From: Wolbachia endosymbiont of Oedothorax gibbosus
GTDB taxonomy: Bacteria; Pseudomonadota; Alphaproteobacteria; Rickettsiales; Anaplasmataceae
Length of the DNA: 64,000 nucleotides
Direction of reading: 5' to 3'
Assembly (NCBI RefSeq): GCF_936270435.1
Contig: NZ_OW370567.1
Location: forward strand, 62,001 to 126,000
Under the pieces are notes generated by a model. The model was given only the letters and a program-made list of their open reading frames with translations, was not told the origin of the DNA and did no database searches. Of the stretch, positions 34,348 through 43,016 are shown piece by piece (position 1 is the stretch's first letter; every line of letters begins with the position of its first letter). The position numbers were made by a program, and so were the translations under genes.

Positions 34348-34374
34348 GTCTTGCCAGTGTCGGCTACTTGGATG

Positions 34375-34535
34375 ACACCTTGACGATTCGTCATCCCGCT
34401 GCTTGTTAGCGGGATCTATGTTAAGGTATGACGGTTAAGTATCCCGCTACATATTAGCGGTTGAGATACCGCGGCGGTATGACGTAGATCCCGCTACGTG
34501 TTAGCGGCGCGGCGGTATGACGTAGAACTCGCGTT
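34375..34535. repeat. Cluster of cgtcat/atgacg palindromes
   Basis: Repeated 'atcccgctgcttgttagcgggat', 'tatcccgctacatattagcgg', 'ataccgcggcggtatgac' and 'atcccgctacgtgttagcggcgcggcggtatgacg' hairpins just beyond the 3' end of the LD-carboxypeptidase gene. They may end its transcript. Confidence 0.75.
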
Positions 34536-34545
34536 AGCTATAAGA

Positions 34546-35523
34546 TTAGCTAACATTCTGCACATCCATAAAAAACAAACCTTCTTTTTCGTCTTGAACG
34601 CTAATAATAGCGTGAGTGTTAAGAGGTAAAGGGTCATTTGTATGCCCATGACCTATTCCTTGAACTGTGAACACTGGAAAGTTAACACTTTTTGCAAACC
34701 TTTCTTTTACAACTTCAACAAGATTATCGTTACCAGAGTTGATAAAATTACCAAAAATTACCGCTTGCACTTCATCAAAAATGTGAGCTTGTTTTAAGTG
34801 ATCTAAACTGCGTTCCATTGCATATGGGTAGACTCTTATGTCCTCTAAAAATAGAATTTTGCCTTCTGCACTTACCTGCCAAGCGGTTCCTATACTATTT
34901 TCAACTAAAGTCATATTACCACCGATGATTTTAGACTCTAATCTGCTATCCTTTAGTCTAATGCCATTATTTATCATTTTTAGGTTATCAAATCTGATAG
35001 AATCCCGCTTGTTAAGAATTAACTCTTTCAATTTTTCAACAGAGCTTTCAGAAACGGAGCTATTTACTATCATTTCCATCATGGTGCCATGAAGAGTTTG
35101 CCAATCATATTTGACTTGTAGATAGATGTGCAAGGCAGTTATATCGCTATAGCCTATGAGGATTTTTTTGTTTTGAGCAATCCTTTCTTTTTTATCATTG
35201 GGTAACTTTTCTAGATAGGGAATTAACCGAGAAGCCCCTTCTCCTCCTCTGATACACCAAATTATTTTACTATCATTAGTTAGTGCACTAACCAAATCAT
35301 TTGCTCTGAATTCATCAGAGTTAGAATAGAATGGATTATCATTACTATATATTTTCTCCGAAATATGGGGATTAAAATCCAAAGTTTTTACATATTCTTT
35401 TATAGTAGTCAGATCTGATTCTTTTCCCTTGGAAGAAGGAGCAATAATATCAACTTTATCAATTGCATAAATACTTGTATTAGCACATAAAGTGAAAATA
35501 AAATATAAAAGGTAAATGATCAT
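34546..35523 (-). CDS. LD-carboxypeptidase (peptidase family S66), exported
   Basis: 325 residues with an N-terminal signal peptide (LLYFIFTLCANTSIYA). The S66 catalytic triad appears complete: Ser in IGYSDITAL, Glu in ILFLEDIRVYPYAMER and His in GIGHGHTNDPLPLNT; IWCIRGGEGASRLI is the conserved glycine block. Such enzymes remove the terminal D-Ala from murein tetrapeptides. Cytoplasmic LdcA has no leader, so a periplasmic form acting on envelope muropeptides is inferred. The start overlaps the lipB stop codon by 1 bp, suggesting coupling. Confidence 0.88.
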   Translation of the reverse strand: MIIYLLYFIFTLCANTSIYAIDKVDIIAPSSKGKESDLTTIKEYVKTLDFNPHISEKIYSNDNPFYSNSDEFRANDLVSALTNDSKIIWCIRGGEGASRLIPYLEKLPNDKKERIAQNKKILIGYSDITALHIYLQVKYDWQTLHGTMMEMIVNSSVSESSVEKLKELILNKRDSIRFDNLKMINNGIRLKDSRLESKIIGGNMTLVENSIGTAWQVSAEGKILFLEDIRVYPYAMERSLDHLKQAHIFDEVQAVIFGNFINSGNDNLVEVVKERFAKSVNFPVFTVQGIGHGHTNDPLPLNTHAIISVQDEKEGLFFMDVQNVS

Positions 35524-36140
35524 TAAAATATCTTATGAAACTCTTTTTTTAGTATATCATCCAACTCAGAGAATAGAACTTTCACTCCTAGTTCTTCCAT
35601 TGATGTAACACCATAACCTTGTAGCCCACAAGGAATAATACCCTTATAATGAGAGAGGTCTGGAGAAACATTAAGCGCTATGCCATGATAAGTTACCCAT
35701 TTTCTTAAACGGATACCAAAAGCTGCAATTTTTTTTTCTACTCCGTTATTATTCACCCAAACACCTATTCTATCTTCTTTAAATTCTCCAAGTATATTAA
35801 AATGCTTTAAAACATTTATGATCCAATTACTTAGGTCTCTAATATACAGCTTTATGTCGCATTTATTTCTTTTTTTAAGGTTTAGCATTAAATATATAAT
35901 GCGCTGTCCTGGACCATGATATGTGTATTTACCACCCCTGCCTGTTTTGTATATGGGAAATAGTTTTTCAACAATGTCATCGTCTGTTGCACCGATTCCT
36001 GCTGTGTAAAGTGAAGGGTGCTGAAGTAGCCATACCAATTCGTCTGCTGAATTATTGTGAATTTGTTGAATTTTCTCTTCCATGGATTTTACAGCACAGT
36101 TATAATCAATGAGTTGGTTAGATGTTAGCCATTCTGTCAT
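35523..36140 (-). CDS. lipB: Octanoyl-[acyl-carrier-protein]:protein octanoyltransferase
   Basis: 205 residues. HPSLYTAGIG, GRGGKYTYHGPGQRIIYLMLNL, the Lys in EKKIAAFGIRLRKWVTYHGIALNV and the Cys in IIPCGLQGYGVTSM are the LipB signature and catalytic residues. It transfers octanoate from ACP to E2 subunits and GcvH, the first step of lipoylation of the 2-oxoacid dehydrogenases. It is transcribed into the LD-carboxypeptidase gene. Confidence 0.96.
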   Translation of the reverse strand: MTEWLTSNQLIDYNCAVKSMEEKIQQIHNNSADELVWLLQHPSLYTAGIGATDDDIVEKLFPIYKTGRGGKYTYHGPGQRIIYLMLNLKKRNKCDIKLYIRDLSNWIINVLKHFNILGEFKEDRIGVWVNNNGVEKKIAAFGIRLRKWVTYHGIALNVSPDLSHYKGIIPCGLQGYGVTSMEELGVKVLFSELDDILKKEFHKIF

Positions 36141-36175
36141 GTTCTATTTCTTTTTTTTTAGTATAGCATTTTCCT

Positions 36176-36262
36176 GTCATCCCAGTACTGCCTTTGTGTT
36201 TGAGGCAAAACTGGCTATAACATTTCTTCGCAAATAAATGTTCGTACAGCTATGGGATTGTG
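36176..36262. repeat. Dispersed palindromic element of the 'gttcgtacagc' family
   Basis: 'cctttgtgtttgaggc', 'ggctataacatttcttcgc' and 'aaatgttcgtacagct' occur in reverse complement at 29740-29815, linking the two sites as copies of one roughly 85-bp element. Confidence 0.7.
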
Positions 36263-36354
36263 CAACAGGCACAGTTTGACATAAAAAGCTTTGCTTTTTG
36301 AAATTTTTGGTTACACTTAATTTCAACACTATTAGTAACGCGAATTCTGGATTA

Positions 36355-36660
36355 CGAGGAGAATAGGAAAAGGCAAGAAAACAGAGTAGATGATACTCTA
36401 ATACAACACCCAGATTTTGCATTGCCAGGGCGAAAAGAACTCCTAAGAAGCGACGTGGAAAATTCGCTTTTTTTCTTTCGGTTTTTTCTTTTATTTCTCG
36501 TTGATAGGTTTATTATTATACCTAAAATTATTTCCTGTATGATAGTATTAAGATCATTGGCAGTATGTTTAAAAAACAAGCAGCTTTTTAGTAGTAATGC
36601 TTCTGATATTGAAAATTATTTTACTTTTAGTAGTATATTTGGTACATTTTGAGCACAAAG
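36355..36660 (+). pseudogene. IS5-family transposase fragment and unassigned debris
   Basis: Positions about 36380-36465 read DTLIQHPDFALPGRKELLRSDVE in the plus strand, matching TLVKHPDFALPGRKEVLKSDIE of the intact element at 60001-60903. The rest to 36660 is AT-rich, without a recognisable gene, and precedes the nuoH-like frame. Confidence 0.65.
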
Positions 36661-36676
36661 TTGTTCAAGTTTTTTT

Positions 36677-37126
36677 ATGATTACACTAGTTGATCTTTTA
36701 TTTATTCTAACACCGTTATTACTGATAAGTTTGGTATATTTTGAACGTAAATTAAATTCTGTACTTTTGTGTAAAGAACCAAATGCATTAGAAAAACAGT
36801 TCGTTTATAAGCTGGTTTATCTTATCAACGATATTATTACACTATTCACGAGTGGATATGTATGGATGGCGATAACATATATCATAGTTACCAATGGGAA
36901 AGGAGATTGTTTTTTCCTCATAATGCCCTTAATTATGATGTCACTAGTGTCATGTATATGCACATCATTTTACTATTCTACTAAGCTAAATAGTGTACAG
37001 AAAAATGCTGTTCTGTTGATTTTAATAGGAACATTGTCTACTCTATCTAAAGTGCTTACTGTATTTTTTATTGCTACAATCATGAATTATTTTTTTGGTT
37101 TAGAGTTGTATGCCTTTAATATTTAA
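36677..37126 (+). CDS. NuoH-like diverged membrane protein (149 aa)
   Basis: Starts [28 protein letters not shown], closely paralleling the start of the true NuoH that follows ([24 protein letters not shown]), including the YFERK motif. Further helices ([61 protein letters not shown]) could correspond to later NuoH segments, but the quinone-site loops ([35 protein letters not shown]) are missing. The reading frame is open and overlaps nuoH by 17 bp. It may be a degraded or shortened paralogue retained upstream, or a lineage-specific small subunit. Confidence 0.6.
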   Translation: MITLVDLLFILTPLLLISLVYFERKLNSVLLCKEPNALEKQFVYKLVYLINDIITLFTSGYVWMAITYIIVTNGKGDCFFLIMPLIMMSLVSCICTSFYYSTKLNSVQKNAVLLILIGTLSTLSKVLTVFFIATIMNYFFGLELYAFNI

Positions 37127-38135
37127 AATTATTTTTCTTCTCATTCCACTTTTGCTTTCAGTAGCATATTTGACATACTTTGAGCGTAAGGTCCTTGCTG
37201 CAATTCAACTAAGGCACGGCCCGAGTGTAGTTGGACCTTTTGGGCTATTGCAGCCATTTGCAGATGCTATTAAGCTACTGATTAAAGAGCCGATAATACC
37301 ATTTAGAGCGAGCACCATACTGTTCATTATGGCTCCAATGCTTACCTTTATCTTGGCATTAATTGCCTGGGCAGTTATACCGTTTGGTGCTGAAGTAATT
37401 GTAGAAAATGGCCAGCAAGTAGTTATTCCTAAGGTTATAGCAAATATTAATGTTGGAGTGCTTTACGTGCTAGCTATATCGTCGCTGGGAGTATACGGCG
37501 TGATTATTGCAGGCTGGTCAAGCAACTCCAATTATGCATTCCTTGGCGCTATAAGGTCGGCTGCTCAGATGATTTCATATGAAGTTTCAATAGGCTTAAT
37601 AGTTGCTGCAGTCGTTATTACCACTGGAACATTAAATCTTGGAGAGATGGTGGTAGCGAAACACAATATGCCATTTTGGGTTGATTTGCTACTAATGCCT
37701 ATAGGAATAATATTTTTTATTTCTTTGCTTGCAGAAACTAATCGTCACCCATTTGATTTACCAGAAGCTGAAGCAGAGCTTGTCTCTGGATATAACGTTG
37801 AATATTCATCCATGCCTTTTGCCCTCTTTTTTCTGGGAGAATATGCAAATATGATTTTAGCAAGTGCTATGATGACAATATTCTTTCTGGGCGGATGGTA
37901 TCCGCCGCTGGAGTTCAGTTTATTTTACAAAATTCCAGGTTTGATTTGGTTCGTTTTGAAGATAGTTATACTTTTGTTCGTATTTATTTGGATTAGAGCA
38001 ACAATACCTCGTTATCGATATGATCAGCTCATGCGTCTTGGTTGGAAAGTATTTCTGCCAATATCAGTGTTTTGGGTAATACTCATTTCAGGGGTGTTGC
38101 TCTTTACTGGGAATTTACCTGGATCCAATGTTTAA
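37110..38135 (+). CDS. nuoH: NADH-quinone oxidoreductase subunit H
   Basis: 341 residues, eight predicted membrane helices. Quinone-pocket loops are intact: [53 protein letters not shown] and the acidic [24 protein letters not shown], plus [19 protein letters not shown] at the C-terminal end. It forms part of the proton-translocating membrane heel of complex I at the quinone site. It overlaps hemB downstream by 8 bp and the nuoH-like gene upstream by 17 bp. Confidence 0.97.
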   Translation: MPLIFKIIFLLIPLLLSVAYLTYFERKVLAAIQLRHGPSVVGPFGLLQPFADAIKLLIKEPIIPFRASTILFIMAPMLTFILALIAWAVIPFGAEVIVENGQQVVIPKVIANINVGVLYVLAISSLGVYGVIIAGWSSNSNYAFLGAIRSAAQMISYEVSIGLIVAAVVITTGTLNLGEMVVAKHNMPFWVDLLLMPIGIIFFISLLAETNRHPFDLPEAEAELVSGYNVEYSSMPFALFFLGEYANMILASAMMTIFFLGGWYPPLEFSLFYKIPGLIWFVLKIVILLFVFIWIRATIPRYRYDQLMRLGWKVFLPISVFWVILISGVLLFTGNLPGSNV

Positions 38136-39123
38136 TTTTCCAAATACAAGATTAAGGCGCAGGCGCTCGAGCAAATGGGTTCGCAATTTAACAAGTGAAA
38201 ATAGTTTATCAGTAAATGATCTGGTTCTTCCTCTGTTTGTTCATAACAGAGAAGAAACAACTGAACCAATTTCTGGCTTACCAGGCGTAAAGTGTTATTC
38301 AATAGATGGATTAGTGTCTATAGTTAAGGAAGCTAAAGATTTAGGAATTAATGCTGTTGCAATTTTTCCTGTAGTTGATAGTAAACTAAAATCTGAAAAC
38401 GCTGAGGGAGCATATAATTCTGACAACTTAATCTGCAAAGCAATCCGTGCTGTAAAATTAAAGGTACCTGAAATTGGTATTATTGCAGACGTTGCACTGG
38501 ATCCATACACTATTCATGGCCATGACGGCATTTTAAAAGATAATCAGATGGATGTAGAAAACGATGAAACTATATCAGTGCTGTGTAAGCAAGCGTTTGC
38601 TTTAGCGAAAGCAGGATGTGATATAGTTGCTCCTTCTGATATGATGGATGGTAGAATAGGAAGAATCAGAAAATCATTAGATGATAACAACTTTCAAGAC
38701 GTATTAATATTATCTTATGCAGTGAAATACTGCTCTAGCTTCTATGCTCCATTCAGGCAAGTCGTTGGTTCATGTGGGCTATCACATTCTATAGACAAAA
38801 GTGGTTATCAAATGGATTATAAAAATGCGCGCGAAGCAATGTGCGAAATTGAAATGGATATAAATGAAGGTGCAGATTTTATTATGGTTAAACCGGGTAT
38901 GCCATATTTGGATATTATCAAAACAGCAAGTGATAAGTTTAATTTTCCGATTTTTGCTTACCAAGTAAGCGGTGAGTACGCAATGATAAAAGCTGCTGCA
39001 AATAATGGCTGGCTAGATTATGACAAGGTGATTTATGAATCTTTGATTGGTTTCAAACGTGCGGGTGCAAGTGCAATATTCACTTACGCTGCACTTGATA
39101 TTGCAAAAAATTTAAGTGCATAA
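38128..39123 (+). CDS. hemB: Delta-aminolevulinic acid dehydratase (porphobilinogen synthase)
   Basis: 331 residues. [10 protein letters not shown] is the typical opening; [14 protein letters not shown] has aspartates instead of the zinc cysteines, so the enzyme is of the Mg/K-dependent type. [14 protein letters not shown] contains the Schiff-base Lys, and [10 protein letters not shown] the second active-site region. It condenses two 5-aminolevulinates to porphobilinogen in haem synthesis, linking with hemH at 62890. It overlaps nuoH by 8 bp. Confidence 0.97.
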   Translation: MFNFPNTRLRRRRSSKWVRNLTSENSLSVNDLVLPLFVHNREETTEPISGLPGVKCYSIDGLVSIVKEAKDLGINAVAIFPVVDSKLKSENAEGAYNSDNLICKAIRAVKLKVPEIGIIADVALDPYTIHGHDGILKDNQMDVENDETISVLCKQAFALAKAGCDIVAPSDMMDGRIGRIRKSLDDNNFQDVLILSYAVKYCSSFYAPFRQVVGSCGLSHSIDKSGYQMDYKNAREAMCEIEMDINEGADFIMVKPGMPYLDIIKTASDKFNFPIFAYQVSGEYAMIKAAANNGWLDYDKVIYESLIGFKRAGASAIFTYAALDIAKNLSA

Positions 39124-39269
39124 GCCCTATAAAATTATTAAATTTTTGGCGCACGTTCTTCTACTGTTGCTGCATATTACCTAAAATCTTCCAATACATG
39201 TTTTAAGCTATTGATAAGTCTATTACAATACAGTATTATAAATAATATAAACCAAGTGTTACTTAGAAC

Positions 39270-40028
39270 ATGGGGATTTTTTTTAAATTTTTGGGGAAGA
39301 TGCTAGGCAAGGTTTTTCCTGCTAAAACAGTAAGCTCTCTTTTAGGAATAGGATATTTACCAAGTTGGCAGAACTATTGGTCTTCTTTTTTAATATTATT
39401 TATTGTCGATGTTATATTAACTCTTACATATGGAGGCGAATATTTACTATATAAAATGCCAAGTTCAGGAATAGTTGTAGCTGCTATTTTTACAAAATTG
39501 GCAATAGTTATGTTAATAATGCAATTAATTGGAATATTTATTTTTCATGCTCAAGACCCTTCAGCAAGCAGTGGTGAAAACATAGTAATACAAATAGCGT
39601 CAGGGCAAGTACTGACTGTAGCACTTTCAATGCCAGCAATAATGTCAATTTATTATGCTGTAAGTAAACTCTATGGGAGTATATGTAAGCAGATGTTTCA
39701 ATGCCCATTTTGGTTTAATGATTTTATGCACTTTTTCCTTTTTCTTATGATACCTTATGTATTTTTTAATGTCGTAGAAGTGATAAAACCATGGCCAATA
39801 AGTTCAATACAGCTCAGCTATAATAATGCAATGTCAATCACATTTGAGGGAATTTTTCACACATTTTATGCGGTGATTTTACTGTATTTAACAGCATTTA
39901 TATTCTGCGATTTAACTATGCATGATGCAATTGTTCTAAATAAAAGCATAATTCAGTATGTGAGAGAAAGTTCAGCAGGTTTAGGTGATTATTTACATAG
40001 TGCTGCAAAAAAAATAAATATTGAATAG
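39270..40028 (+). CDS. Hypothetical membrane protein (252 aa, about five helices)
   Basis: Starts MGIFFKFLGKMLGKVFPAKTVSS. Membrane segments: WSSFLILFIVDVILTLTYG, GIVVAAIFTKLAIVMLIMQLIGIFIF, VIQIASGQVLTVALSMPAIM, FMHFFLFLMIPYVFFNVVEVI and IFHTFYAVILLYLTAFIF. The long loop with CKQMFQCPFWFND has two cysteines. The layout is somewhat Yip1-like but no signature is decisive. It precedes the glyQS-uvrC operon by 44 bp and may be transcribed with it. Function unknown. Confidence 0.65.
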   Translation: MGIFFKFLGKMLGKVFPAKTVSSLLGIGYLPSWQNYWSSFLILFIVDVILTLTYGGEYLLYKMPSSGIVVAAIFTKLAIVMLIMQLIGIFIFHAQDPSASSGENIVIQIASGQVLTVALSMPAIMSIYYAVSKLYGSICKQMFQCPFWFNDFMHFFLFLMIPYVFFNVVEVIKPWPISSIQLSYNNAMSITFEGIFHTFYAVILLYLTAFIFCDLTMHDAIVLNKSIIQYVRESSAGLGDYLHSAAKKINIE

Positions 40029-40072
40029 TACTTATTTATTTATATATTTAGTATAAAAAGTGTGCAATTTGT

Positions 40073-40912
40073 GTGAACTTACAAAGTATAATAAAAGAGT
40101 TACAAGATTTTTGGGCTAGTGAAGGTTGTGTTATACTTCACCCATACACATCTGAAGTTGGTGCTGGCACATTACATCCTGCAACAATTATGTCTGCAAT
40201 TGATACAAAATCTACAAAAATTGCATATCTACAACCAGTAATTAGGCCAGCAGATGGACGTTATGGTGATAACCCTAATCGCTTATATCAGCATCACCAA
40301 TATCAAGTTATAATAAAGCCATCTGGTAATAACTTACAAGACGTTTATTTACATAGCTTAAAAGCCCTAGGGGTATCAACAGAGGAATATGATATTAAAT
40401 TTATTGAAGATGATTGGGAAAATCCGAGTGTTGGTGCATCAGGACTTGGATGGGAAGTTACATGCAATGGAATGGAAATAACACAGCTTACTTATATACA
40501 GCAAGTTGGAGGGATTGACTGCAAGATGATTCCTGGTGAGGTGGCATATGGGTTGGAACGTTTAGCAATGTGCATACAAGGTGTAGATAATGTTTACGAT
40601 ATAATTTGGAACGATAATGGTGTAACTTATGGAGATATTTTTAAACAAAGAGAATATGAATTTTCTTATCTAGCGTTAGATTATTATGATACTAAAGTGG
40701 TGCAGCAGCAATTCGAAGATACGGAAAAATTGTGTAAGTTCCTTATTGAAAAGGAGCTACCAATGGCAGCTTATGACCAATGTATTAAAACTAGTCACCT
40801 ACTTAATCTGCTTGATGCAAGAGGTGTGCTTGGTGTAAATGAACGTACAGCGCATATTGGTAGAGTTAGAGAGCTGACAAAAAAATGTTGTGAATTGTAC
40901 ATGAGTAAATAG
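40073..40912 (+). CDS. glyQ: Glycyl-tRNA synthetase alpha subunit
   Basis: 279 residues from GTG 40073. FWASEGCVILHPYTSEVGAGTLHPAT, YLQPVIRPADGRYGDNPNRLYQHHQYQVI (class II motif 2 region) and AYGLERLAMCIQGVDNVYDI (motif 3) are diagnostic of bacterial alpha2beta2 GlyRS. It activates glycine and charges tRNA-Gly with GlyS, encoded 3 bp downstream. Confidence 0.97.
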   Translation: MNLQSIIKELQDFWASEGCVILHPYTSEVGAGTLHPATIMSAIDTKSTKIAYLQPVIRPADGRYGDNPNRLYQHHQYQVIIKPSGNNLQDVYLHSLKALGVSTEEYDIKFIEDDWENPSVGASGLGWEVTCNGMEITQLTYIQQVGGIDCKMIPGEVAYGLERLAMCIQGVDNVYDIIWNDNGVTYGDIFKQREYEFSYLALDYYDTKVVQQQFEDTEKLCKFLIEKELPMAAYDQCIKTSHLLNLLDARGVLGVNERTAHIGRVRELTKKCCELYMSK

Positions 40913-40915
40913 CGT

Positions 40916-43009
40916 ATGTCGTTGCAGTTATTATTTGAGTGCCTTTCAGAAGAAATACCACCGAGAATGCAGAATTCAGCTGCAGTTCAAGTTAAGAGTT
41001 ATATTACCAGTGCTTTTAATAAAAACAATTTAAGATTTGCATCTATAGAGGTTTTTGTAACGGCACGTCGCATTACCCTATTTGTCGACAACATAAATGC
41101 TTTGGAGCTAAAGGATTCCAATAACGAAGTTAAGGGACCAAACGTTAACGCACCAAAGAGTGCTATCGAAGGTTTTTTAAGAAAACATCAGAAAAATGAA
41201 GAAGATTTGCTCGTTCGAAAAGTAAATAATGAAGATTTTTACTTCATTAAAAGAGAAAGCTGCTCATTTAACATCAAAGAATTTCTCAAAAATCAACTAG
41301 AAGGGATGTTAAAGAATTTTTCTTGGCCAAAAAGTATGAGATGGGGCGAAGGAAAAGAAAGGTGGGTTAGGCCAATTAAAAACATTTTATGTATTTTAAA
41401 TGACGAAATAATGCCTGTGTCTTTTGCAGGGATCACAGCATCTAACACAACATATGGCCATCGATTTCTCTCAAGTGATGCGACGTTAACTATTAAAGCA
41501 CCTAAAGACTATTTTGAATTGCTAGAAAAAAACAGCGTAATTCTCCAGCTGGACAAAAGAAAGCGATTTATACTAGATCAGATTAATAAATTCACAAAAG
41601 AGCAGAATTTACAACTTGAGAAAAATGATTATTTACTAAATGAATTGACAGGGCTTATAGAGTGGCCAATCGTACTGTTTGGTGAAGTGAATCAAGAAAA
41701 GTCATTTGGATTACCGAAGGAAGTAATTCTTAGTATAATTAATACGCAGCAAAAATACCTTGCTTTGAGTGATGGACAAAGAATTTCGTATTTTGTTACT
41801 GTTGTCAACGTCAACAATGGTGAAGTTGTTAAAGGACACGAAAGAATATTAGAAGCACGTCTTGCTGATGCCCAATTTTTAATATCTCAAGATAAAAAGG
41901 AAAATCTAGATTATTATGTCAAAAAATTAGGTTCGATATTATTTCATGCTTCACTTGGCAGCGTGGGGGAAAAGGTGAAGCGTATTACAGCTCTGTCAAA
42001 GTATATAGCTATATTTATTCCACATGCTTCGCTGATAAAAGTTGAACGTGCTGCATATTTGGCAAAAGCTGATTTGGCAACATCGATAGTAAGAGAGTTT
42101 CCAGAATTACAAGGAGTAATGGGTGGATATTATGCTTCTTATTTTCACGAAGATAAAGAAATAGTGGAAGCTATAACTGAACACTATAAGCCAATCGGGC
42201 CAGAGCAGGAATGTCCTAAATCCCCTTCAGCAATTGCTGTGTCAATTGCTGACAAAGTGGATAGCTTAGTTGGTTTAATTGCAGCAGGTGAGAAAATCTC
42301 TGGTTCGTATGATCAGTTTGGTTTGCGGAGAATGACAATTGGTATAATTAGGACAATACTTGAAAATAATTTGCATATTCCAATTAGGCTAATGATAGAC
42401 AAGTCAATATCTTTATATTCAAGGCTTCTATTTAATAAAAATACAACGTCAGTTGATAAGCCAAATAGAAAACAAATTTCAGAACTAGTATTTAAATTCT
42501 GCTTAGAAAGATTCAAGGTTATTTTAAAAAATAGAAATATAAGGCAAGATATTGTAGATTCAATACTATATAAAATCGATATTAATGATCTGCTGACAGC
42601 AGAAAAGCAAACTGTTATATTGGATCGTTATCTTAGTACGCCAGAAGGTGAACAGGTTCTAAGCACTTACAAAAGAGTCAGTAACATGATGAGCAAAGTA
42701 AGGAAAAGTGATGGCACTACTTATAGTGCATCTTACGGTAAGAGGTTTTTGATTGAAAATGAAGAAATTGCGCTATCAAATTGTGCTATAACTGCTTGTA
42801 AAAACATAAAACAAGCAATAAAAAATAACCACTTTAATGCAGCACTTGATGAGCTTGCTGGTTTTGCTCCATTTATCAATCAATTTATGGACAGTGTAAA
42901 GATTAACTGTGATTCTAATGAGCTAAAAAGAAACAGATTATCTTTGCTTGCAAGTGTTGTTTCCATCTTTCATTTAGTAGCAGATTTTAACCTCATACAA
43001 GTCAAGTAA
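40916..43009 (+). CDS. glyS: Glycyl-tRNA synthetase beta subunit
   Basis: 697 residues. LLFECLSEEIPPRM, SFSWPKSMRWGEGKERWVRPIKNIL-type block (here FSWPKSMRWGEGKERWVRP), YGHRF, FPELQGVMGGYYA and the C-terminal anticodon-binding DALR-like domain with FAPFINQFMDSVKIN are present. It provides tRNA recognition for the alpha2beta2 enzyme. It is 7 bp upstream of uvrC, the three genes forming an operon. Confidence 0.97.
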   Translation: MSLQLLFECLSEEIPPRMQNSAAVQVKSYITSAFNKNNLRFASIEVFVTARRITLFVDNINALELKDSNNEVKGPNVNAPKSAIEGFLRKHQKNEEDLLVRKVNNEDFYFIKRESCSFNIKEFLKNQLEGMLKNFSWPKSMRWGEGKERWVRPIKNILCILNDEIMPVSFAGITASNTTYGHRFLSSDATLTIKAPKDYFELLEKNSVILQLDKRKRFILDQINKFTKEQNLQLEKNDYLLNELTGLIEWPIVLFGEVNQEKSFGLPKEVILSIINTQQKYLALSDGQRISYFVTVVNVNNGEVVKGHERILEARLADAQFLISQDKKENLDYYVKKLGSILFHASLGSVGEKVKRITALSKYIAIFIPHASLIKVERAAYLAKADLATSIVREFPELQGVMGGYYASYFHEDKEIVEAITEHYKPIGPEQECPKSPSAIAVSIADKVDSLVGLIAAGEKISGSYDQFGLRRMTIGIIRTILENNLHIPIRLMIDKSISLYSRLLFNKNTTSVDKPNRKQISELVFKFCLERFKVILKNRNIRQDIVDSILYKIDINDLLTAEKQTVILDRYLSTPEGEQVLSTYKRVSNMMSKVRKSDGTTYSASYGKRFLIENEEIALSNCAITACKNIKQAIKNNHFNAALDELAGFAPFINQFMDSVKINCDSNELKRNRLSLLASVVSIFHLVADFNLIQVK

Positions 43010-43016
43010 TGGATAA

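Noticed and set aside
34200..34350. Possible CRISPR array
   Set aside because: The 23-bp units are directly contiguous with no spacers and no cas genes are nearby; it is a minisatellite.
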